Part shown: positions 11,236 to 22,073 of the stretch, in pieces
Numbering within the stretch: position 1 is the first letter of the stretch
How the letters are laid out: the number at the start of each line of letters is the position of its first letter
Assembly (NCBI GenBank): GCA_021234155.1
Contig: JAJEKV010000013.1
Location: forward strand, 8,319,193-8,383,192
Direction: 5' to 3'
DNA length: 64,000 bases
From: Isoetes taiwanensis
Lineage: Eukaryota; Streptophyta; Lycopodiopsida; Isoetales; Isoetaceae
Made by a program: the position numbers and the translations under genes
The notes under the pieces: model-generated
The model's input: the letters and a program-made list of their open reading frames with translations, nothing else
What the model was told of the DNA's origin: nothing
Databases searched by the model: none

Positions 11236-12506
11236 CCCTTCAACTTGCTTGGTTGTAGCGGCCATCGCCTTCTTGTCCTTATGGGGTTTTGGGCAATCCC
11301 TGGCCATATGCCCCTTTGTACCGCAATTGTAGCAAACAAATGGCTTAGTGGACTTCTTCCCTAGAGAGGCATCCCCTTTGCCTTTATGATTGCGAGGGTT
11401 AATTTGGGCTACTCTAGCCCTTTTATTCGACCCTCCTTGCTTAATTTCAAGTTTTCTTTGCTTCCATTCTTGGAAGCGACGAGCTTTCTTGCCTCTTCCT
11501 CCCCTTCTTCTCTTGGGGAGCTTGCTAATGTGCGTACTAGGGACATGGCAGACTCAAAATCCCCTGGATTTACCTGCCTAATGTGTGCCTTAAGGCTACG
11601 ATCTTTAAGCCCATCTTCAAAATAACTAACTTGCATCAGTGCTGGCATGTCCTTGATCCTTGCAAATACACCTCTCAAAGTGTTGATGCATTGCTGTAAG
11701 GTGCCCCTTTGTCTGACGCTTTTAAGTTGGATCAGCGCATGATGTTCATCATGGTGAGGGGCGTATTCTTGCTTAAAGAATTTTCAAAAATCTGCCCAAC
11801 TATTTATCTCTACTCCTCTCCCCATGAGGATCCCCCACCAAGAAGCAGCAGCCCCTCACGACTGGAGAGAGGCATGCAGCACCCTGGCTGCATCTCCCTT
11901 CTTAGTGGCTCGAAAATAGGTTTCCAACCAGTTAAGCCACTGAATGGCTTGTTCTACTGACTATGTGCCACAGAATTTAGGATGATCTCCTTTTTCTAGC
12001 CCATTAACCTCCTCAAGAGACAAGGCTGCTAGAACTTCTACTCCCTCAGTGGGATCATCCGTTGTCCTAGCTCCAGCTCCTTGAGCTTGGCTACTTTGGT
12101 TTGCAACAACAGCTGGGTTTACATGAGAGGGGTTTGCTTGGGTTAAGACTCTTCCCCGGGCTCCCTGAGCCGGGTTAACTCGGGCTCCCTGAGCCTGGTT
12201 AGGTCCCCCATTGGCATTGGTGCCCCCTGGGCCCTTTGCCAATAATCGAGCTATGGTGTCAAACAACTTCTTCTCTCTTTCTGCTGCATCATTAGCTTGC
12301 TTGGTTAATTGGAGTTGCAAACTCTTGAGCAATTGATTAGTATGTGCTTGCTTAATTTTTGTTTCTGCAACCTGCCCCATCAATTCATGGATTCTTGCTT
12401 TGGCATAATCCAATTCCCCTTGAAAGTTTAAGGGATCCGGATCTTCTAACCTTTCCGGTGTGAATGGGGAATCCTGGGCTGCAAGTTCTTCTTCTTGATC
12501 ATGCAT
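11236..12506 (-). pseudogene. gag: Chromovirus gag
   Basis: Begins MHDQEEELAAQ at 12506; the first 180 aa (12506-11961) contain a coiled-coil-like stretch (LDYAKARIHELMGQVAETK...) and an Ala/Gly/Asn/Gln-rich linker, then a stop. The capsid region continues in broken frames (AIQWLNWLETYF..., and 11678-11409 MPALMQVSYFEDGLKDRS). The nucleocapsid has one CCHC zinc knuckle near 11330-11275 (CYNCGTKGHMARDC), the RNA-packaging motif. At least three stops or frameshifts separate these parts. Confidence 0.85.
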
Positions 12507-12674
12507 GATTATCTAATCCTTCCTGATGGAATTTGGAGGTGAGCTCATCTAATTCCCTCACCTCTTCTTCCGTAGGAGCAAGATCATCAAGAAGATCTTC
12601 TCCTTCTTCTGGGATAAGGGAAGCCAGGCCCATGAGGGGATCTTCTGCCATGATTTCCCTCTCCATATCAGTTA

Positions 12675-12688
12675 GGCTCTGATACCAA
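12675..12688 (-). other. Primer-binding site, initiator tRNA-Met
   Basis: On the - strand the bases after the 5' LTR read TTGGTATCAGAGCC. TGGTATCAGAGC is complementary to the 3' end of plant initiator tRNA-Met. The same site adjoins the LTR at 53354-53369. Confidence 0.9.
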
Positions 12689-13164
12689 TGTAATGGATCT
12701 TGGCTTCAAGGATGCCACAAGGCGCATCAATCTACACCTTCCGCCTCTACCCTCGGAATCCCTGATTCCCCCACGGTGTTGAGAGCCTTCCCAAGGCTCA
12801 GTATGATGCAAGAAATCAGAAGAAAGATTCAGCCTAGCTTCCCTGTGGCAAAACCGTACCCTCTGCCCCAAATATGACATATTTTATATAAGGCCCCAAA
12901 TGGGCATTGGAATGGCTTGATGGAAAGTCAACAGGCCGAATTGAAGATTCGGTTCATCTCCCAGCCTTCTAGGTCCCTCCAGGACGTGAATCGAATGCAA
13001 AAGGGCAGGTCCGTTGGCTGCCTGCGCCATAGCCATGCTTCGATGGCCTTTGGTTGACCCATCCAATGGGGTGTTGCCACCTCGTCACAACAAAAAGGGT
13101 TTTATTTGCTTACTTAAGGATTTATTTAAATTGCCCCCTTTCATGATCCATAATGTTCATAACA
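12689..13164 (-). repeat. Chromovirus 5' LTR with TATA box
   Basis: 476 bp. On the - strand, CCTTATATAAAATATG near 12878-12893 is the likely core promoter. It is intact here and altered in the other LTR. Confidence 0.9.
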
Positions 13165-14097
13165 GATAAATATGTAAGGGCATTTTGGTAATTAAGTTTG
13201 GTATGTAGGGGGTATTTTGGTAATTAATTTTGGTGTGTAGGGCATTTTTGTATGTTTATTTTATACAGTGTATTTATTTGAGCCAAGGGCATTTTGGTAG
13301 TTTTGAAACTCATAAGGGCATTTTGGTGATCAGATAAACTCTTATGGGTATTTTGGTAGTTTTCCCTATTATTTTTCCCTATTAATTAATGCATTCTTTA
13401 TTCTTTTTGTCAAGCTTAAATCCATTGATTTCAACTATTACTGGAAAAATAAAGAGTTAAACACTTTATTAAAACAGGAAGAAAATAATTTTGGGGGCCA
13501 ATTTATACATCATATCTATTCATTGCATGAATAGGTTGAACTTAGAGGCAATTGCCCATTACCAAAATGCCATCAATGCTTGTGAAAATACTGCCCTGAT
13601 TTTAATATTGCTAAAATAAAAGTCTATGAAAGCATGTTTACATTTTTCCACAATGCCAATGATGATTATAAATAACCAAAAAGAGCAAAGGTCTCTTGCT
13701 TGAGTTGGATTGAAATTCATAGTGTTCCATTGTAGTCAATTAACACGGTGGCAGTAGTTGAATTCTCAGGAATCTCCATTTTTTGATCCACCGGTTAGCA
13801 GAGTAGGCTCGCATAACAATGTAGAATCTTCTTTATAACCTACAAGTTAGGAGATATAATCTAAACTTAACGTAGAGCAAAAAAGCTATTGAAACTTTGT
13901 CCAACTTTCTAAACATTAAATTTACTAAATTAGTAAATAGATTCTTACTTATCAAACAAATAAATCATTTTCTTAATTTTCAATAAGTTGATCGAACAAT
14001 GTAATAAGTAGCAATTGTCATGATTATTACAGTAAATGAAAGAAATCGAAATTACTTTCATTTTTCCCCTCCCTCAATCGAAAAAATAGCCAAAGTG

Positions 14098-14252
14098 GTA
14101 GTACAAATTTACAAGATGGTGATAGGCTTTGTCATTCCAATGACCACATCATCATGGTCAGTTGCTAGAGAAGCAATTGACAGCTTGGGCACAGACACTT
14201 GGATTTCATACTGTAGGTTAAGCAAGATTCGGATCTCGACACTCCTTTATTG
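14098..14252 (+). pseudogene. Conserved peptide block 'WSVAREAIDSLG', U1 copy
   Basis: Encodes GFVIPMTTSSWSVAREAIDS..., and the frame ends LLY-stop. Equivalent blocks are at 17380-17520 (U2), 21540-21681 (U3) and 46290-46438 (U4). The U3 and U4 versions read AIPITTP.WSV.RE.IDSLGRDIW and then a SNRFWTSPL motif. Peptide, stop position and following 'accatatatg' are kept in all four. I do not recognise the family. It could be an exon of a captured gene or DNA similarity without coding meaning. Confidence 0.35.
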
Positions 14253-14639
14253 ACCATATATGATATGGCACAAACTCGGGGGAGTGGTCCAAGAGGAAAA
14301 AGGCCAAGGCTATCCTGAAATATTGTTCCTTGAAGATTGCCTCATAGTAGGGAAAAGAGCAACAGATAACAGTAAGAGCTTTTTCTAATCATTTCAAACG
14401 AGCCCCTTTATTATATGGAAATCATCAGCTATCTTAAAATATTGTTCCTAAACTCATAGGGGTATTTTGATAGTTTTCCTATTCTTTTTCCCTATTAATT
14501 AATGCATTCTTTGTCCTTTTTATCATGCTTAAACCCATTGATTTCAACTATTACTGGAAAAATAAAGAGTTAAACACTTTATTAAAACATGAAGAAATTA
14601 ATTTTGGGGGCCAATTTATACATCATATCTATGCATTGC

Positions 14640-14960
14640 CTCATTGTAGGGAAAGAGCAACATATAATAGTAAGAGAGACTTTTTCTAATCATTTCAAAG
14701 GAGCATATTTATTATATGGAAATCATCTATTAAAAGAAAAGGCCTGCTATTATATAAAGGGCGAGAGCAATGACCAGGAGGAGGACTTATACAGGGAACT
14801 AATCGAGATAAGAAGGGGGTCCGAAGGATATCCGGTGCGAATAAAGGAACCCAAGGAACCGGCCGAAAAGGCCTGGGCACAAGCCAGATCATGTCAGAGC
14901 TGATGCCTTGACTTTGAGCAACAACTAGAAATCATCATCGATATAAAGACCTGCTTGTAG
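14640..14960 (+). pseudogene. Conserved frame 'KGESNDQEEDLYRELIEI', U1 copy
   Basis: An open frame (stop near 14903) reads IIVRETFSNHFKGA...LLYGNHLLKEKA, then KGESNDQEEDLYRELIEIRR and a Lys/Glu/Pro-rich end. Versions occur at 17614-17920 and 19614-19935, the latter open on to LEIIIDIKTCL; a microsatellite-disrupted one is at 22740-23150. Conserved hydrophilic content hints at former coding, but no family is recognised. Confidence 0.3.
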
Positions 14961-15462
14961 AATGTAATTCTGCTTGCTTACAAACCATGCTAGCAAAAGA
15001 AAATCTAAAAGCTTATTTTCAAAGGAGTCTTTAAGCTCAACAACATAGATAGGTTGGCCAATAAATGAGTTTTGAATGATAGTTATAGGCAAAAATTTTA
15101 TTGGTTTAATTGAATATGGTAAGAAGGAAAGAATAGAATAGAATTATGAGCATATAAACATTTGGTTGTTGTTTGAACTTTCTTAGATAGATAAAGGAGA
15201 ATAACAAACCTTAATGCTACCTTGAAAGCTGACAATCTGTTTTGATGGATTTTTTAGGCTGGTATACTTACCATCTACCTACAAAATCATATATTACGGA
15301 TCTGGCTTATCTGTTGCAGTCAAATGACCTCCTTAATTCTTGAGCTTGGAGCAACATTTGATTGAAAAGAAACCATTTCATTAATTCAAATCACAAACTA
15401 TGCTCAATCAATTGAGCATTCACATGCACATACAAACTTCTTAAGTTTACTTATCTTGCCTG

Positions 15463-15690
15463 GACAACCAATCTGAAGCTGCCCTTTCTCGTAGGCTTCT
15501 GCCTTTCATTTGTCAACTTGGCTTGGAAACTTTGTTCATATGAGCCTCTTTGGCTCAGCATTGGCATTTGGACCTGGATTCTTGTAATGAAGTTGTCCAT
15601 AAGATTGACATCCTCCTAAAGATGCTCTAACCTGCTCTCTGGCTGTTCCCCAAACTCATACAAAACAATCTCAATGTCCTAAAAATCTCA
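15463..15690 (-). pseudogene. Captured-gene exon on - strand, U1 copy
   Basis: After a plausible acceptor (...ttttag), the - strand reads DIEIVLYEFGEQPESRLEHL, a stop, then EDVNLMDNFITRI, a MLSQRGSYEQSFQAKL stretch and KPTRKGSFRLVV. Copies lie at 18405-18620, 20405-20630 and 45177-45400. The dense conserved coding look, flanking splice motifs and an in-frame stop here mark a duplicated gene fragment of a family I do not recognise. Confidence 0.5.
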
Positions 15691-16004
15691 AAAACAATGT
15701 TAACTAAATCCAACCAACTACTATGGCATCCTGTGTCAATATCTCTGCACTGGTTTGTTGAGTTGTTACTTTTGTCTAGGCATGAAGCAACAGGCCGCAA
15801 CACATATTAAGCACTATCAGTTTTGTTAGCAGACTAAGTTTGAACAATTACGAATTTCAAGATTGTTGGAGCCTTGAACGTCCCGAATGCTAAATAGTTG
15901 TTGGCGGGGTTTGATGACAAAACACAAAGATGTTGTTTGCAAATGCACTTCGATGCATGGTTGAGATCTTTGAATTGCTATTATCCGCAGAGAAATATTA
16001 TTTT

Positions 16005-16890
16005 GGGACAACTACCAAAATGCCCCTATTATTTTATGTAATTACTAAAATGCCCTTATGAGTTTCAAAATTACCAAAATGCCCTCAACTCTAATAAATG
16101 TAAAAATAAATTACCAAGTTGCCACTACACGCTAAACTTGATTACCAAAATACCCCTACACACCAAACTTAATTATCAAAATGGCATTACATACTAATTT
16201 TGATTAATCTACACCAAATTTAATCACCAAAATGCCATGTACAGCAAACATAATTACCAAAATACTCCAAGACAGTCTTGTTGTGACACTTACAATGAGC
16301 CAGTGTTTCTTGTGGTTTTAGCGCACGCTATTGGAGGCATGTTGCCACCACCCAGACGCAGACCTCTTGGACATCCAAAGCCTAAACGCATGCGCATAGG
16401 AAGGAAGGAAGGAAGGAAGGAAGGTATTAAGATATAAAGAAGAGGAATTTATCTTTATGGAAGAGAGACATTGCATGCAGTTGTAGGGCTCCAATTCAGT
16501 GATGATTGTGATTTCTGTAATATCTTTATTGAATTTAAACTTCTATTCTTGAGGCATTTAGTATAGATTGAGTAGGATAAGTATGTAAGGGCATTCTAGT
16601 AATTAAGTTTGGTATGTAGGGGGTATTTTGGTAATTAAGTTTGGTGTGTAGGGCATTTTGGTGATTAGTTTGGTGTAGATTTATCAAAATTGACATGTAA
16701 TGGCATTTTGATAATTAAGTTTGGTGTGCAGGGGTATTTTAATAAGTAAGTCTGGTGTGTAGGGGCAAATTGATAATTTGTATGTTTATTTTATATAGTG
16801 TATTTATTTGAGCCAGGGCATTTTGGTAATTTTGAAACTCATAAGAGCATTTTGGTGATAGACTCATAGGAATATTTTGGTAGTTTTTCC
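16005..16890. mobile_element. Mutator-like long-TIR (foldback) element, U2 copy, uninterrupted
   Basis: 886 bp. Tips are GGGACAACTACCAAAATGCC (16005) and, reversed from 16890, GGAAAAACTACCAAAATATT. The arms (about 16005-16270 and 16620-16890) are inverted copies built from repeated 'ttaccaaaatgcc' units. A 9-bp target duplication TATTATTTT is at 15996-16004 and 16891-16899. The 350-bp middle encodes no transposase, so the element is non-autonomous. It contains GATAA at 16576-16580 in the context 'gagtaggataagtatgtaag', which is the empty site of the chromovirus. Confidence 0.82.
16398..16424. repeat. (GAAG)n microsatellite
   Basis: About six GGAA/GAAG units in the middle of the U2 Mutator-like element; the U1 copy lacks the expansion. 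Confidence 0.85.
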
Positions 16891-18404
16891 TATTATTTTT
16901 CCCTATTAATTAATGCATCCTTTGTTCTTTTTGTCATGCTTAAACCCAATGATTTCAACTATTACTGGAAAAATAAAGAGTTGAACACTTTATTAAAACA
17001 GGAAGAAATTAATTTTGGGGGCCAATTTATACATCATATCTATGCATTGCATGAATAGGTTGAACTTAAAGGCAATTGCCCTGTTAAATTACAACAAGAT
17101 ATAAGAGAAATTGACCAAAATGCCATCAATGCTTGTGAAAATACTGCCCTGATTTTAAAATTACTAAAATAAAAGTCTATGAAAGCATTTAGGCATTGTT
17201 TACATTTTTCCACAATGCCAATGATAATTATAAATAACTAAAAAAAGCAAAGGTCTCTTGTTTGAGTTGGATTGAAATTCATGTGTTCTATTGTAGCCAA
17301 TTAACACGGTGGCAGTAGTTGAATTCTCAATAATCTCCATTTTTTGATCTATCAGTTAGCAGAGTTGTACAAATTTACATGCCTGGTGACAGGCTTTGTC
17401 ATTCCAATGACCACATCATCATGGTCAGTTGCTAGAGAAGCAATTGACAGCTTGGGCACAGACATTTGGAGTTCAGACTGTAGGTTAAGCAAGATTCGGA
17501 TCTCGACACTCCTTTATTGACCATATATGATATGGCACAAACTCGAGGGAGTGGTCCAAGGGGAAAAAGGCCAAGGCTATCCTAAAATATTGTTCCTTGA
17601 AGATTGCCTCATAGTAGGGAAAAGAGCAACAGATAATAGTAGACTTTTTCTAATCATTTCAAACGAGCCCCTTTATTACATGGAAATCATCTATTAAAAG
17701 AAAAGGCCCGCCATTATATGAAGGGCGAGAGCAATGACCAGGAGGAGGACTTGTACAGGGAACTAATCGAGATAAGAAGGGAATCCGAAGGAAATCCGAT
17801 GCGAACAAAGGAACCCAAGGAACCGGTCGAAAAGGTTTGGTCACAAGCCAAATCATGCCAGAGTTGATGCCTTGAGTTTGAGCAACAGCTAGAAATCATC
17901 ATCGACATAAAGACCTGCTTGAATCTAATTTTTGCTTGCTTAGAAACCATGCTAGCAAAAGAAAATCTAAAAGCTTATTTTCAAAGGAGTCTTTAAGCTC
18001 AACAACATAGATAGGTTGGCCAATAATGATAGTTATAGGCAGAAATTTATTGGTTTAATTGAATATGGTAAGAAGGAAAGAAAAGCAGCAACTTGAAGTT
18101 ATGGGCATATAAATACTTGGTTGTTGTTTGAACCTTCTTAGATAGATAAAGAAGAATGACAAGCCTTAATTCTACCTTGAAAACTGACAATCTGTTTTGA
18201 TGGATTTTTTAGGCTGGTATAATTACCATCTGCCTACAAAATCATATATTGCGGATCTGGCTTATCTGTTGCACTCAAATTACCTCCTTAATTCTTGACC
18301 CTGGAGCAACATTTGATTGAAAAGAAACCATTTTATTAACTCAAATCACAAACTATGCTCAATCAATTGAGCATTCACATGCACATACAAACTTCTTATG
18401 TTTA

Positions 18405-18832
18405 CTTATCTTGCCCAAACAACCAATCTGAAGCTGCCCTTTCTCGTAGGCTTCTGCCCTTCATTTGTCAACTTGGCTTGGAAACTTTGTTCATATGAGC
18501 CTCTTTGGCTCAGTGTTGGCATTTTGACATGGATTCTTGTAATGAAGTTGTCCACAAGATTGACATCCTCCTGGAGATGCTCTAACCTGTTCTCTGGCTG
18601 TTCCCCAGATTGTCCTGAAATATGGCAGAGTAAAGCAAATTTAGTAGCTGGAACAAATGCTTACCTTCAATCGGGCCTGCAAGAGAGGCATTCTGCAAGG
18701 TGTCCAGAAGAAGATTTGAGCTGATGAGGGCAAGAGCGGAAGCATCCTTGCCTGAAGTGAGGCGTGCTGGTGTATGAGATCAAACTCGGGAAGCGGGAAA
18801 TGCTCAAGCCATGTGACATGAAGAAGTTCCAC
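18405..18832 (-). pseudogene. Captured-gene exons, longest copy (U2)
   Basis: Two - strand exons can be read. The upstream one (about 18780-18665) starts after an acceptor-like ...cttcag and gives KDASALALISSNLLLDTLQ, NASLAGPIEG, with donor G|GTAAGC. The next one starts after ...atatttcag and gives QSGEQPENRLEHLQEDVNLV, then DNFITRIHV. The splice phases agree, and this exon lacks the stop seen in U1. Other copies have different sequence upstream of the shared exon, so U2 is nearest the source gene. It is not an intact gene: no start, end or further exons were found. Family not recognised. Confidence 0.45.
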
Positions 18833-19557
18833 ACCGGTTAAGAGGTTTTGATCGTCGATAAACCACTCTCAGAGTATAAAGACGCAAAGACACATAATAT
18901 GGAAGCAGTAGAATCTTTGTTGTAACCTTCTACTCCTTTTCGAGATAAGTTGTTGTATGCCTTTCAGCAATGCAAACTTGAGTTGTCTTGCAGTTTCAGA
19001 ATTCTACACCTAATTAATAAGCGGTTTTCTCAAGATGGCTACAGCAGAACTTTGTTGGAGTTGTTCATTTCTTAGAAAAGCTTGCATTCTTCTCGCCTCA
19101 TGGTCAGAAAAGAATAGAACAAAGCTCCGGATCTGGGATTTCAGAGTAATAAAGCTTTTGGAATAATCTCTGTTTGTTTGATAGATGTGAACATGGCTTC
19201 TACACCCTAGATATGATTCTTATGGACTAGCAAATATCTAGCATAATAACAGGGGAAAGGAGCTTGTTTATGGTTGATGCAGTTGCTGCTGATTGTACAA
19301 CGCTATTATTAAAGGTTGAGTTGGGGATCTCTTATCCGGAATTAGCATTTTAAAATAATGAATATGCAATATCATTATAGATGTTTTCTGCTTTGTCCAA
19401 CATCATTTATTTATAGAATAAATATACTATGAATGTTTTATGGAATGCATTTAATATCCAAAGAATGTGAAACCAACCATGATTTGACATGTGCTAAAGG
19501 AGGTTAAACCCACAAAAATGATGCCTTGGGTTCCATTTTTGCATTTTAGCCTTCTAT

Positions 19558-19935
19558 ATGCTTAAATCAAATATGATATCATATTTTGTCTTGGGCCCAA
19601 AGGGCTCGAATGAAACGACCTGGGGAAAAGAGCAACAGATAATAGTAAGAGAGACTTTTTCTAATCATTTCAAAGGAGTACCTTTATTATATGGAAATCA
19701 TCTATTAAAAGAAAAGGCATGCCGTTATATGAAGGGCGAGAGCAATGACCAGGAGGAGGACTTGTACAGGGTACTAATTGAGATAAGAATGGGATCCAAA
19801 GAAAATCCGATGCGAACAAAGGAACCCAAGGAACTGGCTGAAAAGGCCCGATCACAAGCCAGATCATGCCAGAGCTCGTGCCTTGAGTTTGAGCAAAAGC
19901 TAGAAATCATCATCGATATAAAGACCTGCTTGTAG
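19558..19935 (+). pseudogene. Conserved frame 'KGESNDQEEDLYRV', longest open copy
   Basis: A 125-codon frame, the longest in this family. The part from about 19624 on is shared with U1 and U2; the N-terminal 20 residues come from unique sequence, so the start is arbitrary. It ends EIIIDIKTCL-stop. Functional coding is unlikely but not excluded. Confidence 0.25.
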
Positions 19936-20404
19936 AATCTCAGCAAAAGAAAATCTAAAAGCTTATTTTCAAAGGAGTCTTTAAGCTCAACAACATAGAT
20001 AGATTGCCAATAAATGAGCTTTGAATGATAGTTATAGGCAGAAATTTTATTGGTTTAATTGAATATGGTAAGAAGGAAAGAAAAGCTAGCAACTTGAAGT
20101 TATGAGCATATAAACACTTGGTTGTTGTTTGAACCTTCTTAGATAGATAAAGGAGAATGACAAGCCTTAATTCTACCTTGAAAACTGACAATCTGTTTTG
20201 ACGGATTTTTTAGGCTGGTATACTTACCATCTGCCTAGAAAATCATATAGTACAGATCTGGCTTATCTGTTGCAGTCAAATTATCTCCTTAATTCTTGAC
20301 CTTGGAGCAACATTTGATTGAAAAGAAACCATTTCATTAACTCAAATCACAAACTATGCTCAAGGAATTGAGCATTCACATGCATATACAAACTTCTTAG
20401 GTTT

Positions 20405-20630
20405 ACTTATCTTGCCCAGACAACCAATATGAAGCTGCCCTTTCTCGTAGGCTTCTACCTTTCATTTGTCAACTTGGCTTGAAAACTTTGTTAATATGAG
20501 CCTCTTTGGCTCAGTATTGGCATTTGGACATAGATTCTTGTAATGAAGTTGTCCACAAGATTGACATCTTCCTGGAGATGCTTTAACCTGCTCTCTGGTT
20601 GTTCCCCAAATATAAACTCATACAAAACAA
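20405..20630 (-). pseudogene. Captured-gene exon on - strand, third copy
   Basis: Same exon as 15463-15690 and 18405-18620, with point changes; upstream of it the sequence is the 'aaaatctcaaaaacaatgtt' version. Confidence 0.45.
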
Positions 20631-21539
20631 TCTCAATGTCCTGAAAATCTCAAAAACAATGTTAACTAGCAAATCCAACCAAATACTATGGCATCCTGTG
20701 TCAATATCTCTGCACTAGATTGTTGAGTTGTTACCTTTGTCTAGGTATGAAGCAGCAGGCCGCAACACATATTAAGCACTGTCAGTTTTGTTAGCAAACT
20801 AAACTACGAATTTCAGGATAGTTGAAGCCTTGAACATCCCGGGCCCTTCTTATGGGGGGGGGGGATAACTATCATGGATTTTAGGCCTTCTTATAACTTT
20901 GAGAGAGCATGATGCATTAATGGTGGTGGTTGACTTTCGAAGATGGTGCGTTTTCTGCCTTGTAAAACCTTTTCTCAACCATCTGTATGCTTATCAATAG
21001 AGGGATTGATGGCAAATATTTTATTTGCAAATGCACTTCGATGCATGCTTGAGATCATTTTCGAATTACTACTCTTTACGGTGGGATATTGTTTTTTCCT
21101 AGTAACTAATGCATTCTTTGCTCAAAACTCTTTGATTTCAACTGCTACTGAAAAAACAAAGAGTGAAACACTTTGTTTAAACATGAAGAAATTTATTTTG
21201 GGGGCAATTTATACAGCATATCTAAACATTGCATATATATGTTGAATTTGAAGCAATTGCCAGGTTAAGTTACAAATATAAGAGAAATATACCAAAATGC
21301 CATCAATGCTTCTGAAAAGCTTCCCTTATTTTAATATTACCAAAAGTCGATGAATTTGTATATATTTTTTCACAATGCCAGTGATGTTTATAAGCAAAAA
21401 GATCAAAGATCTCATGTTCGAGTTGGATTGAAATTCACATGTTCTATTGTGGCCAGTTAATATGCTTTTTGTTCTCCAGTAGTGGAAGCCGAATCTCCAT
21501 TTTTTTTATCCATCAGTTGGCCGAGTTGTGCAAATTTGC

Positions 21540-21681
21540 AATGTTGATAAGAGGCTTTGCCATTCCTATCACCACACCAACATGGTCAGTTGCTAGAGAA
21601 GTAATTGATAGCTTGGGCAGAGACATTTGGAGTCTAGACTATATGTCAAATAGGTTTTGGACCTCGCCACTCTTTTATTGA
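21540..21681 (+). pseudogene. Conserved peptide block 'WSVAREVIDSLG', U3 copy
   Basis: Encodes GFAIPITTPTWSVAREVIDS, LGRDIW and then a SNRFWTSPLFY-stop end. See the U1 copy at 14098-14252. Confidence 0.35.
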
Positions 21682-21747
21682 CCATATATGACATAGCTCG
21701 GGGGAGTGGTCCAAGGTGAAACGGCTTGAGGAAAAGAGCAAGGCTAT

Positions 21748-22031
21748 GGGGTCAAAGCATGGAGGTGGGGGACACTTTTTGTGTCAGCGACACATGGTGC
21801 TTAGGGGGTGCTTTCCGGGGCTATTTTCTTTGTATTTTTAAAAAATATTTTTCTTTTATTTTTTTTTATTTTTTTCCCTGAAACGCATTCATATTACGCC
21901 TTGGAATACAAAATTTCAGCTTCATCGGAATTATAGAAAAAAAGATAAAAATAAGTAAAATTTCCCACATTAGGTGCTTAGGGGGTGCTTGGCTGGCGCA
22001 AAAATGCCCCCCCAGCTCCATGCTTTGACCC
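21748..22031. mobile_element. MITE (Tourist/Harbinger-like), 284 bp
   Basis: The left end GGGGTCAAAGCATGGAGGTG and right end (reversed) GGGTCAAAGCATGGAGCTGG form terminal inverted repeats of about 23 bp with one mismatch. A 3-bp target duplication TAT flanks it (21745-21747, 22032-22034). The copy at 46502 reads 'aaggctacgctaaatt' with nothing inserted. A direct subrepeat 'gtgcttagggggtgctt' lies near both ends (about 21798 and 21975). No coding capacity. The 3-bp duplication suggests the PIF/Harbinger superfamily, though TAT is not the usual TWA. Confidence 0.85.
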
Positions 22032-22073
22032 TATGCTAAATTATTATTCCTTGAAGGTTGCCTAATACTAGAA

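Larger units (their letters stand above)
7246..13164 (-). mobile_element. Ty3/gypsy chromovirus, complete but inactive
   Basis: A 5.9 kb LTR retrotransposon read on the - strand. LTRs begin TGTAATGG and end ATAACA. A 5-bp target duplication GATAA occurs at 7241-7245 and 13165-13169. A primer-binding site for initiator tRNA-Met lies inside the 5' LTR and a polypurine tract inside the 3' LTR. The - strand order is gag, truncated protease, RT, RNase H, integrase, chromodomain-like tail. Stops, a protease deletion and a 56-bp tandem duplication in pol have killed it. The intact ends and target duplication indicate a fairly recent insertion. Confidence 0.93.
6715..13366. mobile_element. Mutator-like long-TIR (foldback) element, U1 copy, interrupted by a chromovirus
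   Basis: The left tip GGGAAAAGTACAAAATGCCC (6715) and right tip ...GGTAGTTTTCCC (ending 13366) are inverted. The arms consist of repeated 'taccaaaatgccc' units in opposite orientations. A 9-bp direct repeat TATTATTTT flanks it (6706-6714 and 13367-13375), as Mutator-type transposons make. The interior around 6960-7240 shows no transposase. A chromovirus (7246-13164) sits inside it, leaving 531 bp on the left and about 200 bp on the right; the right arm is shorter than in the U2 copy. Blocks U3 and U4 lack the element. Confidence 0.75.
6578..15880. repeat. Duplicated segment, block U1
   Basis: First of three head-to-tail copies. Shared markers are 'ttgatgacaaaac.caaag' near 6617, 'tattactggaaaaataaaga' near 13440, 'gtcagttgctagagaagcaa' near 14157, 'tattaaaagaaaaggc' near 14729 and 'gaagctgccctttctcgtag' near 15475. 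U1 starts about 360 bp after the EXO1 stop and is enlarged by a Mutator-like element with a chromovirus inside it. It also repeats part of itself: 14444-14645 copies 13340-13545, including the right tip of the Mutator-like element. No intact gene lies inside, only pseudo-exons listed separately. Confidence 0.8.
15880..20850. repeat. Duplicated segment, block U2
   Basis: Second head-to-tail copy, from about 'ttgttggagccttgaac' (15862) to 'gttgaagccttgaacatccc' (20820). It holds the uninterrupted Mutator-like element (16005-16890) and two copies of the unit's right half (17614-18620 and 19614-20850), separated by about 1 kb unique to this block. That 1 kb holds an extra upstream exon of the captured gene (18641-18832). 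Confidence 0.8.
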
